Position numbers and translations under genes: made by a program. A stretch of DNA of 64,000 nucleotides from an uncultured bacterium (GTDB taxonomy: Bacteria > Myxococcota_A > Polyangia > Polyangiales > Houyiibacteriaceae): NCBI GenBank assembly GCA_938024995.1, contig CALJDU010000020.1:86848-150847 (forward strand). The letters are read 5' to 3'. Shown here piece by piece: positions 18,098-25,651 of the stretch. Within the stretch, counting starts at the first letter, position 1. Each line of letters begins with the position of its first letter. A model generated the notes under the pieces. That model saw only the letters and a program-made list of their open reading frames with translations. It was not told where the DNA came from and made no database searches.

Positions 18098-18442
18098 ATG
18101 CCTGACTCGCCTGACCGCCTCGACCTGATGCTTCAAGAGATCCGCGCCTTCGTCGCGGAGCGAGAGTGGGAGCCCTTTCATGACCCGAAGAACCTCGCGA
18201 TGGCGATCGCGTCGGAAGCGGGAGAGCTGTTGAGCGAGCTTCGCTGGATCGAGGGCGCGGCGTCCGATGCCCACTGTCGCTCCGAGGAACATCGCGAAGC
18301 GATCGAAGACGAGGTCGCGGACGTCCTCGTGACGCTGCTCATGTTCGCCGATCGCGTCGGGATCGATCTCTTGTCCGTGGTGCAGAAGAAGATGAAGAAG
18401 AACGCCGCGAAGTACCCAGCGGAAGAGTGGCGCGGACGCTAG
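18098..18442 (+). CDS. MazG-like nucleotide pyrophosphohydrolase
   Basis: A 114-residue all-alpha NTP pyrophosphatase of the MazG/dCTPase (RS21-C6) type, which hydrolyses non-canonical or excess nucleoside triphosphates to monophosphates. The metal-binding signature is clear: SEAGELLSELRW (ExxE helix) followed by EDEVADVLVTLLMFADRVGID (ExxD helix), and the tail KNAAKYPAEEW. ATG at 18098. It lies six bases after the acyltransferase-like gene and its stop codon abuts the stop of the convergent citrate synthase gene with no spacer. Confidence 0.92.
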   Translation: MPDSPDRLDLMLQEIRAFVAEREWEPFHDPKNLAMAIASEAGELLSELRWIEGAASDAHCRSEEHREAIEDEVADVLVTLLMFADRVGIDLLSVVQKKMKKNAAKYPAEEWRGR

Positions 18443-19612
18443 TTAGTCGCCGATGTAGCGCGCGCGAGGTCGAACCAGAGGCTGACCGCGCTGTTCCAAC
18501 ACATGCGCGACGTACCCCGCGGTGCGGCCGACCGCGAAGATCGCGAGCGCGGCACCGGGGACGAGCGAGAGCGAGCGGGCGAGGGCGGCGAGCGCGAGGT
18601 CCACCGTGGGGGCTTCTCCTCCCGCGAGCGCGACCGCGTCTCTCAAGGTGAGGGCGACGCTCGCTCCTTTGGTCTTCTTAGGGAGGTTGTCGAGCACGAC
18701 GCGCGCGCGTGGGTCACCGTCCGGGTAGAGCGGGTGTCCGAAACCCGGGAGCGCTTCGCCCCGCTGCGCGCGATCGCGCGCCACTTCGATCGCGCGCCGC
18801 GGCGATCCGATCTCGTCGAGGAGCGCTTCGACGCGATCGCTCATCCCGCCGTGTTTGCTCCCAGAGAGGGTCGCGAGAGCGGCGCTGACGCAGGCGTAGA
18901 GATCCGCGCCCGCCGATGCGGTGACGCGCGCGGTGAAACTGGAGGGGTTGAGCTCGTGGTCCGCGATCACGATCAGCGCGCGCTCCATCGCGCGGACGTG
19001 CGAGCGAATGGGTTTGCCTCCGAGCGCGACCAAGAGCGAGGAGGCGATCGTCGACTGGGCGTCGGCGCCCGGATCCAACGCGCGCACCAGCTGCGTCAGC
19101 AGCCGCTCCGCCGTGAGGCGCTCCGCGCGGAGCCCGCGATCCGGATCACGATGCGCGATAGCCGGAACGAGCCGCGGCAGGATCTGGAACGGTCGCGCGG
19201 CCGTGATTCGCGGAACGGAGACGCGCGGTGGGTTCGCGAAGGCGTCCGCCGACTCCCACAAGATCCCGCAGACCTCCTCGAAGCGCGCGTGACCGCTCAG
19301 CTCCACTGCGGAGTAACCTCGATAGTGTGGACCGCCCGGACGGATGTCGGTGATCGCGGAGTCCAAGATTGGCTCACCAAAGCGGAGCGCCCCAGCCGCG
19401 ACCGCGCCGTGTCCTTTGCGAGCGTCGCTTCGGGTCCGTAACCGCAGAACATCGTCGCGGTGATAGCGGCGACCGCGCGCGCCCGGCACGACATGGCTCC
19501 GAACCTGACCGCGGCTCACGTAGGCGTAGAGCGTTGCGCGTTTGACGCCGAGGATCTCCGCCGCGCGGGTCGCGTCGAGCCAGACGTCGGACGAAGAGAG
19601 AGACGAATCCAT
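18443..19612 (-). CDS. citrate synthase-family protein with N-terminal helix-turn-helix
   Basis: Residues ~10-60 form a MerR/excisionase-like helix-turn-helix (VWLDATRAAEILGVKRATLY), the rest a citrate synthase fold. Catalytic positions are kept: His in IADHELNPSSF, His in GSKHGGMSD, and Asp in PTVDLALAAL at the place of the usual NVD. GFGHPLYPDGD is typical of this HTH group. It may condense an acyl-CoA with oxaloacetate, act as a metabolite-sensing repressor, or both. The start ATG 19612 sits two bases from a perfect palindrome, pointing to autoregulation. A second citrate synthase paralogue is divergent from it, an arrangement seen in other proteobacteria, where the two may form a heteromer. 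Confidence 0.85.
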   Translation of the reverse strand: MDSSLSSSDVWLDATRAAEILGVKRATLYAYVSRGQVRSHVVPGARGRRYHRDDVLRLRTRSDARKGHGAVAAGALRFGEPILDSAITDIRPGGPHYRGYSAVELSGHARFEEVCGILWESADAFANPPRVSVPRITAARPFQILPRLVPAIAHRDPDRGLRAERLTAERLLTQLVRALDPGADAQSTIASSLLVALGGKPIRSHVRAMERALIVIADHELNPSSFTARVTASAGADLYACVSAALATLSGSKHGGMSDRVEALLDEIGSPRRAIEVARDRAQRGEALPGFGHPLYPDGDPRARVVLDNLPKKTKGASVALTLRDAVALAGGEAPTVDLALAALARSLSLVPGAALAIFAVGRTAGYVAHVLEQRGQPLVRPRARYIGD

Positions 19613-19613
19613 G

Positions 19614-19635
19614 ACATTGATTATGCAATCAATGT
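19614..19635. promoter_or_regulatory. palindromic operator between divergent citrate synthase genes
   Basis: ACATTGATT (19614-19622) and AATCAATGT (19627-19635) are a perfect inverted repeat around ATGC. On the minus strand it contains CATAAT seven bases before ATG 19612, which could be the -10 of a leaderless promoter; no Shine-Dalgarno is visible. The HTH-citrate synthase is the obvious candidate binder. Confidence 0.6.
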
Positions 19636-19713
19636 TGATCAAGTCACGCGCCGCGCCCAGCTTGAAAGCGAGCGCGGGGCCCGTGTTGGACGTTCGCGCT
19701 CGAGGAGGTGCCG

Positions 19714-20739
19714 ATGTCTGGACTCGAGAACGTAGTGGTCGCTGAGACCGAGATGAGCATGGTCGACGGAGCGAAGGGGGCGCTCTGGTTGCGCGGAGTC
19801 CCCGTGGCGGAGCTTGCGCCATCCGTCGAAACCGCGCTCTCGCTCTTTGGCCTCTCTGGCGACCTCGAGAGCGCGCGCGTCTCCGCACAGGCGCACCCCC
19901 AAACCGTTGTGACCGGACCGCCGATCGATTCGGTTCGCGCGACCGTGGCCTCGCTCCCGAGCGATGCGTCGCCCGCCACCCTTATCGCGACCGTTGCGCT
20001 CGCGACCGCTCGTTCGGTTCGGGCCTCGGCGGAGTTCGGTGGTCAAACCGAGCACGCCGCTGCGTTGCTGCGCGCGATTCGTCGGTCCGAGGTCACGACT
20101 GCAGAAGCGCGGGCGTTCGCGCGTTACCTCGTCACCGTCGCGGACCACGGGATGAACGCCTCCACCTTCGCCGCGCGCGTCGTCGCGTCGACAGGATCTG
20201 ACCTCGTGTCCGCCGTGACCGCCGCGCTCGGCGCGCTCAAGGGTCCGCTCCACGGCGGCGCGCCCGGACCTGTGCTCGACATGCTCGACGCCATCGCAGA
20301 ATCCGGCGACGCGATCGGTTACCTCGAGGCCAAGCTCGCGCGCAAAGAGCGCATCATGGGAATGGGTCACCGCGTGTATCGGGTCCGCGACCCACGCGCC
20401 GCGGTACTATCGGGCGCCCTGGAAGAGCTCGCGGCGGGAGCGCCCTCACCTCGCCTCGCGCTCGCTCGCGAAGTCGAACAAGTGGCCGAGCGTCTCCTCG
20501 CTGCGCGTTACCCGGAGCGCTCACTACGCGCGAACGTCGAGTTCTACACCGCGATCCTGCTCGAGGCGCTCCAGATCCCTCGTGAGCTCTTCACGTGCGT
20601 GTTCGCGTGCGGACGCGTGATCGGCTGGTGCGCGCACTTCGAAGAACAACAGCGAACGGGACGCTTGCTTCGGCCGCGCGCCAAGTACGTCGGTGCTGTT
20701 CCGACTCGCGAGTTCTCTTGCGCGGCGGACGGAGAGTGA
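19714..20739 (+). CDS. citrate synthase-like protein, paralogue without HTH
   Basis: ATG 19714 follows GAGGAGG at 19702-19708, better than GTG 19708. The 341 residues cover the citrate synthase large domain with VADHGMNASTFAARVVAS, GPLHGGAPG and MGMGHRVYRVRDPR. The catalytic aspartate, normally in NVDFY, is Glu here (NVEFYTAILLEAL); some annotated citrate synthases share this, and Asp-to-Glu in classical enzymes reduces but does not abolish activity. It may be a citrate or 2-methylcitrate synthase, or a partner subunit of the divergent HTH paralogue, which keeps the Asp. No prpB/prpD or TCA genes are nearby. Confidence 0.85.
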   Translation: MSGLENVVVAETEMSMVDGAKGALWLRGVPVAELAPSVETALSLFGLSGDLESARVSAQAHPQTVVTGPPIDSVRATVASLPSDASPATLIATVALATARSVRASAEFGGQTEHAAALLRAIRRSEVTTAEARAFARYLVTVADHGMNASTFAARVVASTGSDLVSAVTAALGALKGPLHGGAPGPVLDMLDAIAESGDAIGYLEAKLARKERIMGMGHRVYRVRDPRAAVLSGALEELAAGAPSPRLALAREVEQVAERLLAARYPERSLRANVEFYTAILLEALQIPRELFTCVFACGRVIGWCAHFEEQQRTGRLLRPRAKYVGAVPTREFSCAADGE

Positions 20740-20822
20740 GAGATGGGGATGGGGGGCGTGAGCCAACCGCGCCGCGAGCCCGAGTAGAACAGAAACATCC
20801 TCGCGAACGTCGCCCTGCGCGG

Positions 20823-21125
20823 CGGAAGCTGGCGCGCCCCTTCTGCCATCCGGAGCATGAGCCAACTCAAGAACGACAGAGCCAACTCGATCGATCGCGA
20901 AGGGACCGATGACGATGAAGACGACGCGAGGACCGCGGTCCCCTCTCAAAAGAAAAGCAGCGCGTTCAACACCCGAGCGGCGAACTCTCGTTGAAACGCG
21001 GAGGATGGGCGGGTGGGGTCAGAAGCTTCCTCGAGGAACTCACGCAACGCGACGGAAGCTGGCGCGCCCCATCTGCCATCCGCAGCATGAGCCAACTCAA
21101 GAACGACAGAGCCACTCGATCGATC
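20823..21125. repeat. gene-free stretch with two ~74-bp direct repeats
   Basis: The interval 20740-21149 carries no supported gene. Copies at 20823-20896 and 21053-21125 share CGGAAGCTGGCGCGCCCC and GAGCCAACTCAAGAACGACA, with only a few substitutions and one indel; weaker similarity extends ~30 bases to the left of both. Read on the minus strand, both open at a start-like codon (TTG or GTG) into ALSFLSWLMLRMA, with one synonymous and one Glu/Asp change. The interval follows the stop of a citrate synthase gene and precedes the stop of tatC. Confidence 0.75.
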
Positions 21126-21149
21126 AAGGACTCTCGAACGCGCTGCGAC

Positions 21150-21980
21150 CTAACGCTCGAACCCGTCCTCGGTGACCGAGCCCGGCGCCGGATCGCGGAA
21201 CTGGATGATGGCCGCGATCCCCACCGAGATGAAGTAGAGCACCACAAGCGGCACCAGCATCATCATCTGCGACGCCACGTCGGGTGGCGTGAGGAACGCG
21301 GCCAAGAACGTCGCGCACAGGATCCACCAGCGACCGAACGCCGCCAGCTGCTTCCAGTGCACGATGCGCGCGACCGCCAAGAACGTCACCACGACCGGGA
21401 CCTCGAAGACCACGCCGAACGCGAGCAAGAGGCGCGTCGAGAACGAGAGGTACTCCGTGATCATCAACGTGGGTCGCAGGTTGATGTTCTCGCTCGGCAT
21501 CATCCCTGCGAAGTCCAGGAACGTCTCGAAGCCCAGAGGGAAGACGATGATGTAGCCAAAGGCCGCGCCGCCGAGGAAACAACCGGTCGACGCGATGACG
21601 AAGGGGATCGCCATTAGCTTCTCGCGCCGATAGAGCCCCGGTGAGATGAACGCCCACAGTTGATAGAAGAGCCACGGCGCGCAGAGCATCGCGCCCGCGA
21701 CTACCGCGATCTTCAGGTACGCGACGAAGGGATCGATCGGGTTCGCGAAGTGAATCTCGGGCTGACCGAGCCCCAACGAGTTGTAGGCCGTGACGAGCGG
21801 CGCGAGGAGCAGGTCGAGCAGCTCCTCTTTGAAGATCCAACCGACCACGACGCCGGGGAGGATCCCGATGATCGAGAGCACCAAGCGCTTCCGGAGTTCG
21901 CGCAGGTGATCAAAGAACGACATCTCAACGTCGTCTTCGGGAACCTCCGGGTTGCCAAAGCCAGCCTCGGCGTTGCTCAA
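21150..21980 (-). CDS. tatC: Sec-independent protein translocase TatC
   Basis: Core subunit of the twin-arginine translocase; with TatB it forms the receptor for folded RR-signal proteins. The cytoplasmic N-terminus MSFFDHLRELRKRLVLSI is diagnostic, and six membrane helices follow, with FVAYLKIAVVAGAMLCAPWLFYQ-type spacing and a late GVVFEVPVVVTFLA segment. The TTG start at 21980 overlaps the TGA of tatB (TTGA), implying coupling; an internal ATG before SFFDH is an alternative that would drop an acidic ~19-residue leader. The stop lies next to the repeat-bearing gap. Confidence 0.96.
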   Translation of the reverse strand: MSNAEAGFGNPEVPEDDVEMSFFDHLRELRKRLVLSIIGILPGVVVGWIFKEELLDLLLAPLVTAYNSLGLGQPEIHFANPIDPFVAYLKIAVVAGAMLCAPWLFYQLWAFISPGLYRREKLMAIPFVIASTGCFLGGAAFGYIIVFPLGFETFLDFAGMMPSENINLRPTLMITEYLSFSTRLLLAFGVVFEVPVVVTFLAVARIVHWKQLAAFGRWWILCATFLAAFLTPPDVASQMMMLVPLVVLYFISVGIAAIIQFRDPAPGSVTEDGFER

Positions 21981-22351
21981 GCGGGTTCTCCCGCGAGGTC
22001 ATCGCTGACGTGGTCTTCGCTCAGGCGTCGCTCCACGAGGTCGAGGTCTACGCCCTTCGCGGGCGACTCCTCGGCAAAGTCCGCGGCGGTCATGCGTCGC
22101 TTGACCGGCTCTTGGATCGACTGGTTGACCGTCTTCTTGATGTCGCGGCCCATCGTGCGGAGCTCACGGACGGTGTCGTCGCGGAGCAGCTCGTCGAGCC
22201 CCGCTTGCCGCTTCAGTTCATCGGACGCAGCGCGAAGGTCGCGGAGACCCTTGGCCACGGTCTTCATGAACTTCGGCATCTTGTCCGGTCCAACCGCGAG
22301 CAAGAGCACGATCGCGACCACGATAAATTCGCCCGCACCAATGCCGAACAC
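21977..22351 (-). CDS. tatB: Sec-independent protein translocase TatB
   Basis: One N-terminal membrane helix with the family pattern GAGEFIVVAIVLLLAVGPDKMPKF: the acidic residue at its start, and Gly-Pro at the hinge to an amphipathic helix (AKGLRDLRAASDELKRQ). The long charged C-terminal tail (~124 residues in total) favours TatB over the shorter TatA; no separate tatA is present here, so either it lies elsewhere or this protein does both jobs. GTG 22351 was chosen because it places the helix at the N-terminus as in the family; the open frame continues upstream without homology. It overlaps tatC by four bases. Confidence 0.92.
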   Translation of the reverse strand: MFGIGAGEFIVVAIVLLLAVGPDKMPKFMKTVAKGLRDLRAASDELKRQAGLDELLRDDTVRELRTMGRDIKKTVNQSIQEPVKRRMTAADFAEESPAKGVDLDLVERRLSEDHVSDDLAGEPA

Positions 22352-22543
22352 GGACGCAGCATGGTTCCCCGCGGACCGATCGCGCAAGCACCCATGCTTT
22401 CGCTCTTCACGTTCGGCGTGATCGTACGCTTCTTTCAGTGCGGACGGATTCGCAATGAGCAACCTGACCGACCGGCCGGTTTGTAATTGAAGCGCCATTC
22501 ATTCGCTTCGACCAGCCCCATGATTAGGCCTATGTTCCGCCCC

Positions 22544-24040
22544 ATGACCGACTCCCTGAGCGAACTACGAGACGAACTCCGCGAGATCGAAGACCTGAGC
22601 TCGATTGATCAGCTCATGGAATGGGACCAGCAGACGCAGATGCCGGAAGGCGGCGCGGTCGCGCGGGGTCGCCAGATGGCGCTCATCGGGAAGCTCGTTC
22701 ATCAGCGCCGCACCTCGACGCGTCTTGGGGATCTCCTCGGCAGCCTTCGCTCCGTTCAGGACGAGGACAGCGCGGACGGAGCGTTGGTCCGCCGCGCGAC
22801 CAGAGACTTCATGCGCGCGCGTCGCCTCCCGACTGATTTCGTCACCGAGCTCAAGGAGCACACCGCGGCGTCTTACGTCGCGTGGACCAAAGCGAAGCCG
22901 AACAACGACTTCGCGTCGATCGCGCCGGTGCTCGAGAAGACGGTCGAGCTCAGTCGCCGCTTGGCGGGCTTCTTCCCGGACCAAGACCACGTGGCGGATC
23001 CGCTCATCGACGAGCACGACCCTGGAATGACGGTCGCGTCGATCCAGTCGGTCTTCTCCGGTCTTCGCAAGGAGCTGGTCCCGCTGGCGAACGCGATCTT
23101 TGACAAGCAAGGGCCGCGTCGCGACTTCCTCTCGCGGAGCTTCCCGATCCCGAAGCAGTACGCCTTCAACCGCGAAGTGATCGAGGCGCTCGGCTACGAT
23201 TTCTCGCGCGGACGGATCGATGAGGCCGCGCACCCGTTCATGATTCGCTTCGCCGCGGGCGACATCCGCATCACGACCCGCGCGCAAGAGCACGACCCAA
23301 CGGATTCGCTCTACTCGACGATCCACGAGGCCGGGCACGCGCTCTACGAGCAGAACATCGCGGCGGCCCTGGACGGCACGCCGCTCGGTCACGGCACCTC
23401 AACCGGTGTTCACGAGAGCCAGTCGCGGCTCTGGGAGAACCGCGTCGGTCGGAGCCGCGCGTTCTGGGATCGCTTCTTCCCACGCTTTCAAGAGACCTTC
23501 CCGGAGGCGCTCAAGGATGTGGACGCCGAGGCGATGTACCGCGCGATCAACACAGTGGAGCGCTCGCTCATCCGCGTGGACGCAGACGAGGTGACGTACA
23601 ATCTGCACGTCATGCTTCGCTTCGACCTCGAGCTTCAGCTGCTCACGGGCGAGCTCAAGGTCCGTGACCTTCCGGAGGCCTGGAACGCGCGCATGAAGAG
23701 CGACCTCGGCGTCGTCCCGGAGACCGACACGGTCGGTGTCCTCCAAGACATTCACTGGTACTGCACCACGGTCGGCGGCACGTTCCAGGGCTACGCCTTG
23801 GGCAACATCATGAGCGCGCAGTTCTACGACGCAGCGCTCAAGTCGTCTGAGACGATCGAGCGGGACGTCGCCCGCGGTGACTTCACGCAGCTTCGCGGTT
23901 GGCTTGTCGAGAACGTCTACCAACACGGCGGTCGCTACCTCCCGGACGCGCTCATCCAGAACGCGACCGGCGCGCCGCTCACGCACGCCCCGTTCATGCG
24001 TTACCTCGAGACGAAGTTCGGCGAGCTCTACGACCTCTGA
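22544..24040 (+). CDS. M32 (Taq-type) metallocarboxypeptidase
   Basis: A cytoplasmic zinc carboxypeptidase that trims C-terminal residues. Family marks are MEWDQQTQMPEGG near the N-terminus and the zinc site STIHEAGHALYEQN, with the late glutamate in GVHESQSRLWEN. Length ~498 is standard. ATG codons at 22520, 22532 and 22544 compete; 22544 gives the usual N-terminus and none has a good Shine-Dalgarno. It is divergent from tatB over ~190 bases that include the perfect palindrome ACCGGCCGGT at 22471-22480. Confidence 0.95.
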   Translation: MTDSLSELRDELREIEDLSSIDQLMEWDQQTQMPEGGAVARGRQMALIGKLVHQRRTSTRLGDLLGSLRSVQDEDSADGALVRRATRDFMRARRLPTDFVTELKEHTAASYVAWTKAKPNNDFASIAPVLEKTVELSRRLAGFFPDQDHVADPLIDEHDPGMTVASIQSVFSGLRKELVPLANAIFDKQGPRRDFLSRSFPIPKQYAFNREVIEALGYDFSRGRIDEAAHPFMIRFAAGDIRITTRAQEHDPTDSLYSTIHEAGHALYEQNIAAALDGTPLGHGTSTGVHESQSRLWENRVGRSRAFWDRFFPRFQETFPEALKDVDAEAMYRAINTVERSLIRVDADEVTYNLHVMLRFDLELQLLTGELKVRDLPEAWNARMKSDLGVVPETDTVGVLQDIHWYCTTVGGTFQGYALGNIMSAQFYDAALKSSETIERDVARGDFTQLRGWLVENVYQHGGRYLPDALIQNATGAPLTHAPFMRYLETKFGELYDL

Positions 24041-24049
24041 CGGCGTCTG

Positions 24050-24565
24050 CTATCGACGGGATCCGCGTGGTCGCGGTGAGCTGAGCGATCGCGCGTCTTC
24101 GTGACGCACGCGAAGCCACGGCTTGAGGGCAGCAGCAGAGACCACTCTGGGCGGACCTTCCGACCATGGCATCAAGCGCGCGTGCTCCGGTGAGAGGACC
24201 GCGCGTAGGAGATCGAGGCAGGTCGTCTGGATCGAGCGTCCGCGCGGAACCACGTCTGACGTGTTCCGACCGCCGACGTGTGCCGCGAAGTGCACTCGTT
24301 CACCAGAGATGACGATGCTGGCGAGCACGTCTTGGGCTCCGACGGGACGCGAGAGTTCGTTCACCGCGATCACCAGACGCCCGAGCTGTTCGGCCAAGGC
24401 GGCGCGAAGTGCGCGCGTGTCCACGTCGCCCTCGACGCTCAAGACCACGACGCCGCGCGGTTCAGCCACAGGCGCCGATCGTTGCGCGCTCACATCGGGC
24501 CCCACAAGCAATGTGAAGAGCGCGACGAGAGCGTTGACGCAGAAGCGACCGTGAGGAGTCCGCAC
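24050..24565 (-). CDS. small exported protein of unknown function
   Basis: From GTG 24565, an N-terminal signal peptide (VNALVALFTLLVGPDVSAQ) precedes ~145 residues. The early part, GVVVLSVEGDVDTRALRAAL, and ERVHFAAHVGGRN resemble the small alpha/beta domain found at the N-terminus of many myxobacterial exported proteins, but I cannot name a family. It converges on the M32 gene with nine bases between the stops. Confidence 0.55.
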   Translation of the reverse strand: MRTPHGRFCVNALVALFTLLVGPDVSAQRSAPVAEPRGVVVLSVEGDVDTRALRAALAEQLGRLVIAVNELSRPVGAQDVLASIVISGERVHFAAHVGGRNTSDVVPRGRSIQTTCLDLLRAVLSPEHARLMPWSEGPPRVVSAAALKPWLRVRHEDARSLSSPRPRGSRR

Positions 24566-24680
24566 GGCCACAGTGTTTCCCGTTTCCCGAGCGAACGTCA
24601 AAGCGGTCCACAAGGGTCGCCGCTCAAGCCGCGAGGGCGAACCGATCGCTCACGATCGGTTCACGCTCTCTCTCGAGTTA

Positions 24681-25367
24681 TCAGGGGGCCGTGATCGTCA
24701 CCTTGCAGAGCACCGTGTTGTCGCGCTCCAGGTCCGGTCCCCAGATCAGCTCGGCTTCGCTGTCCCAGCTGATCTCGTCGTAGCCGAGCTTCGGGTCGAC
24801 ATCGGCAGCGGAGTGAACGGTGGTCGAGACCCAGCCACTGGTGTCGTAGTCCGCCGCCAGCCATCCGTCCGGCTCGCCGAGATCAGTGAAATCGCAAGGC
24901 GCGGTTCCCGCGACGGGATCCGCTTCGCTCTCGCAGGCGGTGTCGAGAGGAGCGGTGTGAATCACGGTGCAGGTGAAGCTCTCGTCGGAGACGCCGACGA
25001 CTTGTCCTGTCGCGGTGTCGGTGATCTGCATGATGAAGCCACCGTCGCCCATCTGTTGGTTGCTCTCGCCGATGTACTCAAGCCCGGTGTCGTTCTCTTT
25101 GTAGTCCTTGAGAATGAAGTTGAGCTCGAGCGGATAGTCCCCGGTGAAGACGATGCTCTCCGCGTTGAACGAACGCTCCGTGTTGATCGAGACGCTGTCC
25201 TCGAGGACGAGCTCTTCCCCGACGTACAACGCGAACCAGTTGTCGGCCCAACCCTCAAAGCGAAACTCGGTGTCACCACCAAGGTCAGTGACCGTTTCTG
25301 GATCATCACCACAGCCCGCCGTCGACAGGACGAAGAGCGAAAGAAGGAGGTGAGGAAGGGATCGCAT
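24681..25367 (-). CDS. secreted lipoprotein with beta-sandwich-like domain
   Basis: ATG 25367 yields a lipoprotein signal (MRSLPHLLLSLFVLSTAGC). The mature ~210 residues are Trp/Asp/Gly rich, with WADNWFALYVGEELVLEDS and later GWLAADYDTSGWVSTTVH; this resembles PA14 or galactose-binding-like sandwiches that bind sugars or calcium. Cysteines in FTCTV, TACES, APCDF and LCKV could pair. No enzyme motif is visible. It is divergent from the large kinase-TPR gene; 284 bases lie between them. Confidence 0.65.
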   Translation of the reverse strand: MRSLPHLLLSLFVLSTAGCGDDPETVTDLGGDTEFRFEGWADNWFALYVGEELVLEDSVSINTERSFNAESIVFTGDYPLELNFILKDYKENDTGLEYIGESNQQMGDGGFIMQITDTATGQVVGVSDESFTCTVIHTAPLDTACESEADPVAGTAPCDFTDLGEPDGWLAADYDTSGWVSTTVHSAADVDPKLGYDEISWDSEAELIWGPDLERDNTVLCKVTITAP

Positions 25368-25535
25368 AATGTGTGCTCCGCGCCCGAGGGCGACCTCGGG
25401 CAAATGTCTAAAACGACAACCTAGGGAGCGGTCTGCGCGATTGATGTCGCGGCTTTGTATCGCGGTGTGTCTTTTGGCCCGAAAACAGTGATCTGGAGTG
25501 GGGTTTGTGGGCCGCGGCGGTCGAGCGGTATCAGC

Positions 25536-25564
25536 TTGGATCGCGGGCTCCTTCTGTATAGGAT
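25536..25564 (+). promoter_or_regulatory. candidate sigma-70-type promoter of the kinase-TPR gene
   Basis: TTGGAT at 25536-25541 and TAGGAT at 25559-25564 are separated by 17 bases, the optimal spacing. Transcription would begin near 25571, just before a terminator-like hairpin, leaving a leader of ~80 bases before ATG 25652. Confidence 0.4.
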
Positions 25565-25579
25565 TCCGCGCCTCCTGTG

Positions 25580-25612
25580 AGCGCTGCGTGCGTTCCGGTT
25601 GGCGCTTTTTCT
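25580..25612 (+). terminator. terminator-like hairpin in the leader of the kinase-TPR gene
   Basis: AGCGC (25580-25584) pairs with GCGCT (25602-25606), followed directly by TTTTCT. The short stem has a 17-base loop. Its place between a candidate promoter and the start codon suggests attenuation or a short RNA, although it could also terminate read-through from the left. Confidence 0.35.
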
Positions 25613-25651
25613 GTGGCCTGAGCTGGGCCCTAATTAATAGGTAAGACCTCG

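Noticed and set aside
22471..22480. ACCGGCCGGT palindrome between tatB and the M32 gene as an operator
   Set aside because: A 10-bp GC palindrome is not rare in DNA of this composition and no regulator gene is near.
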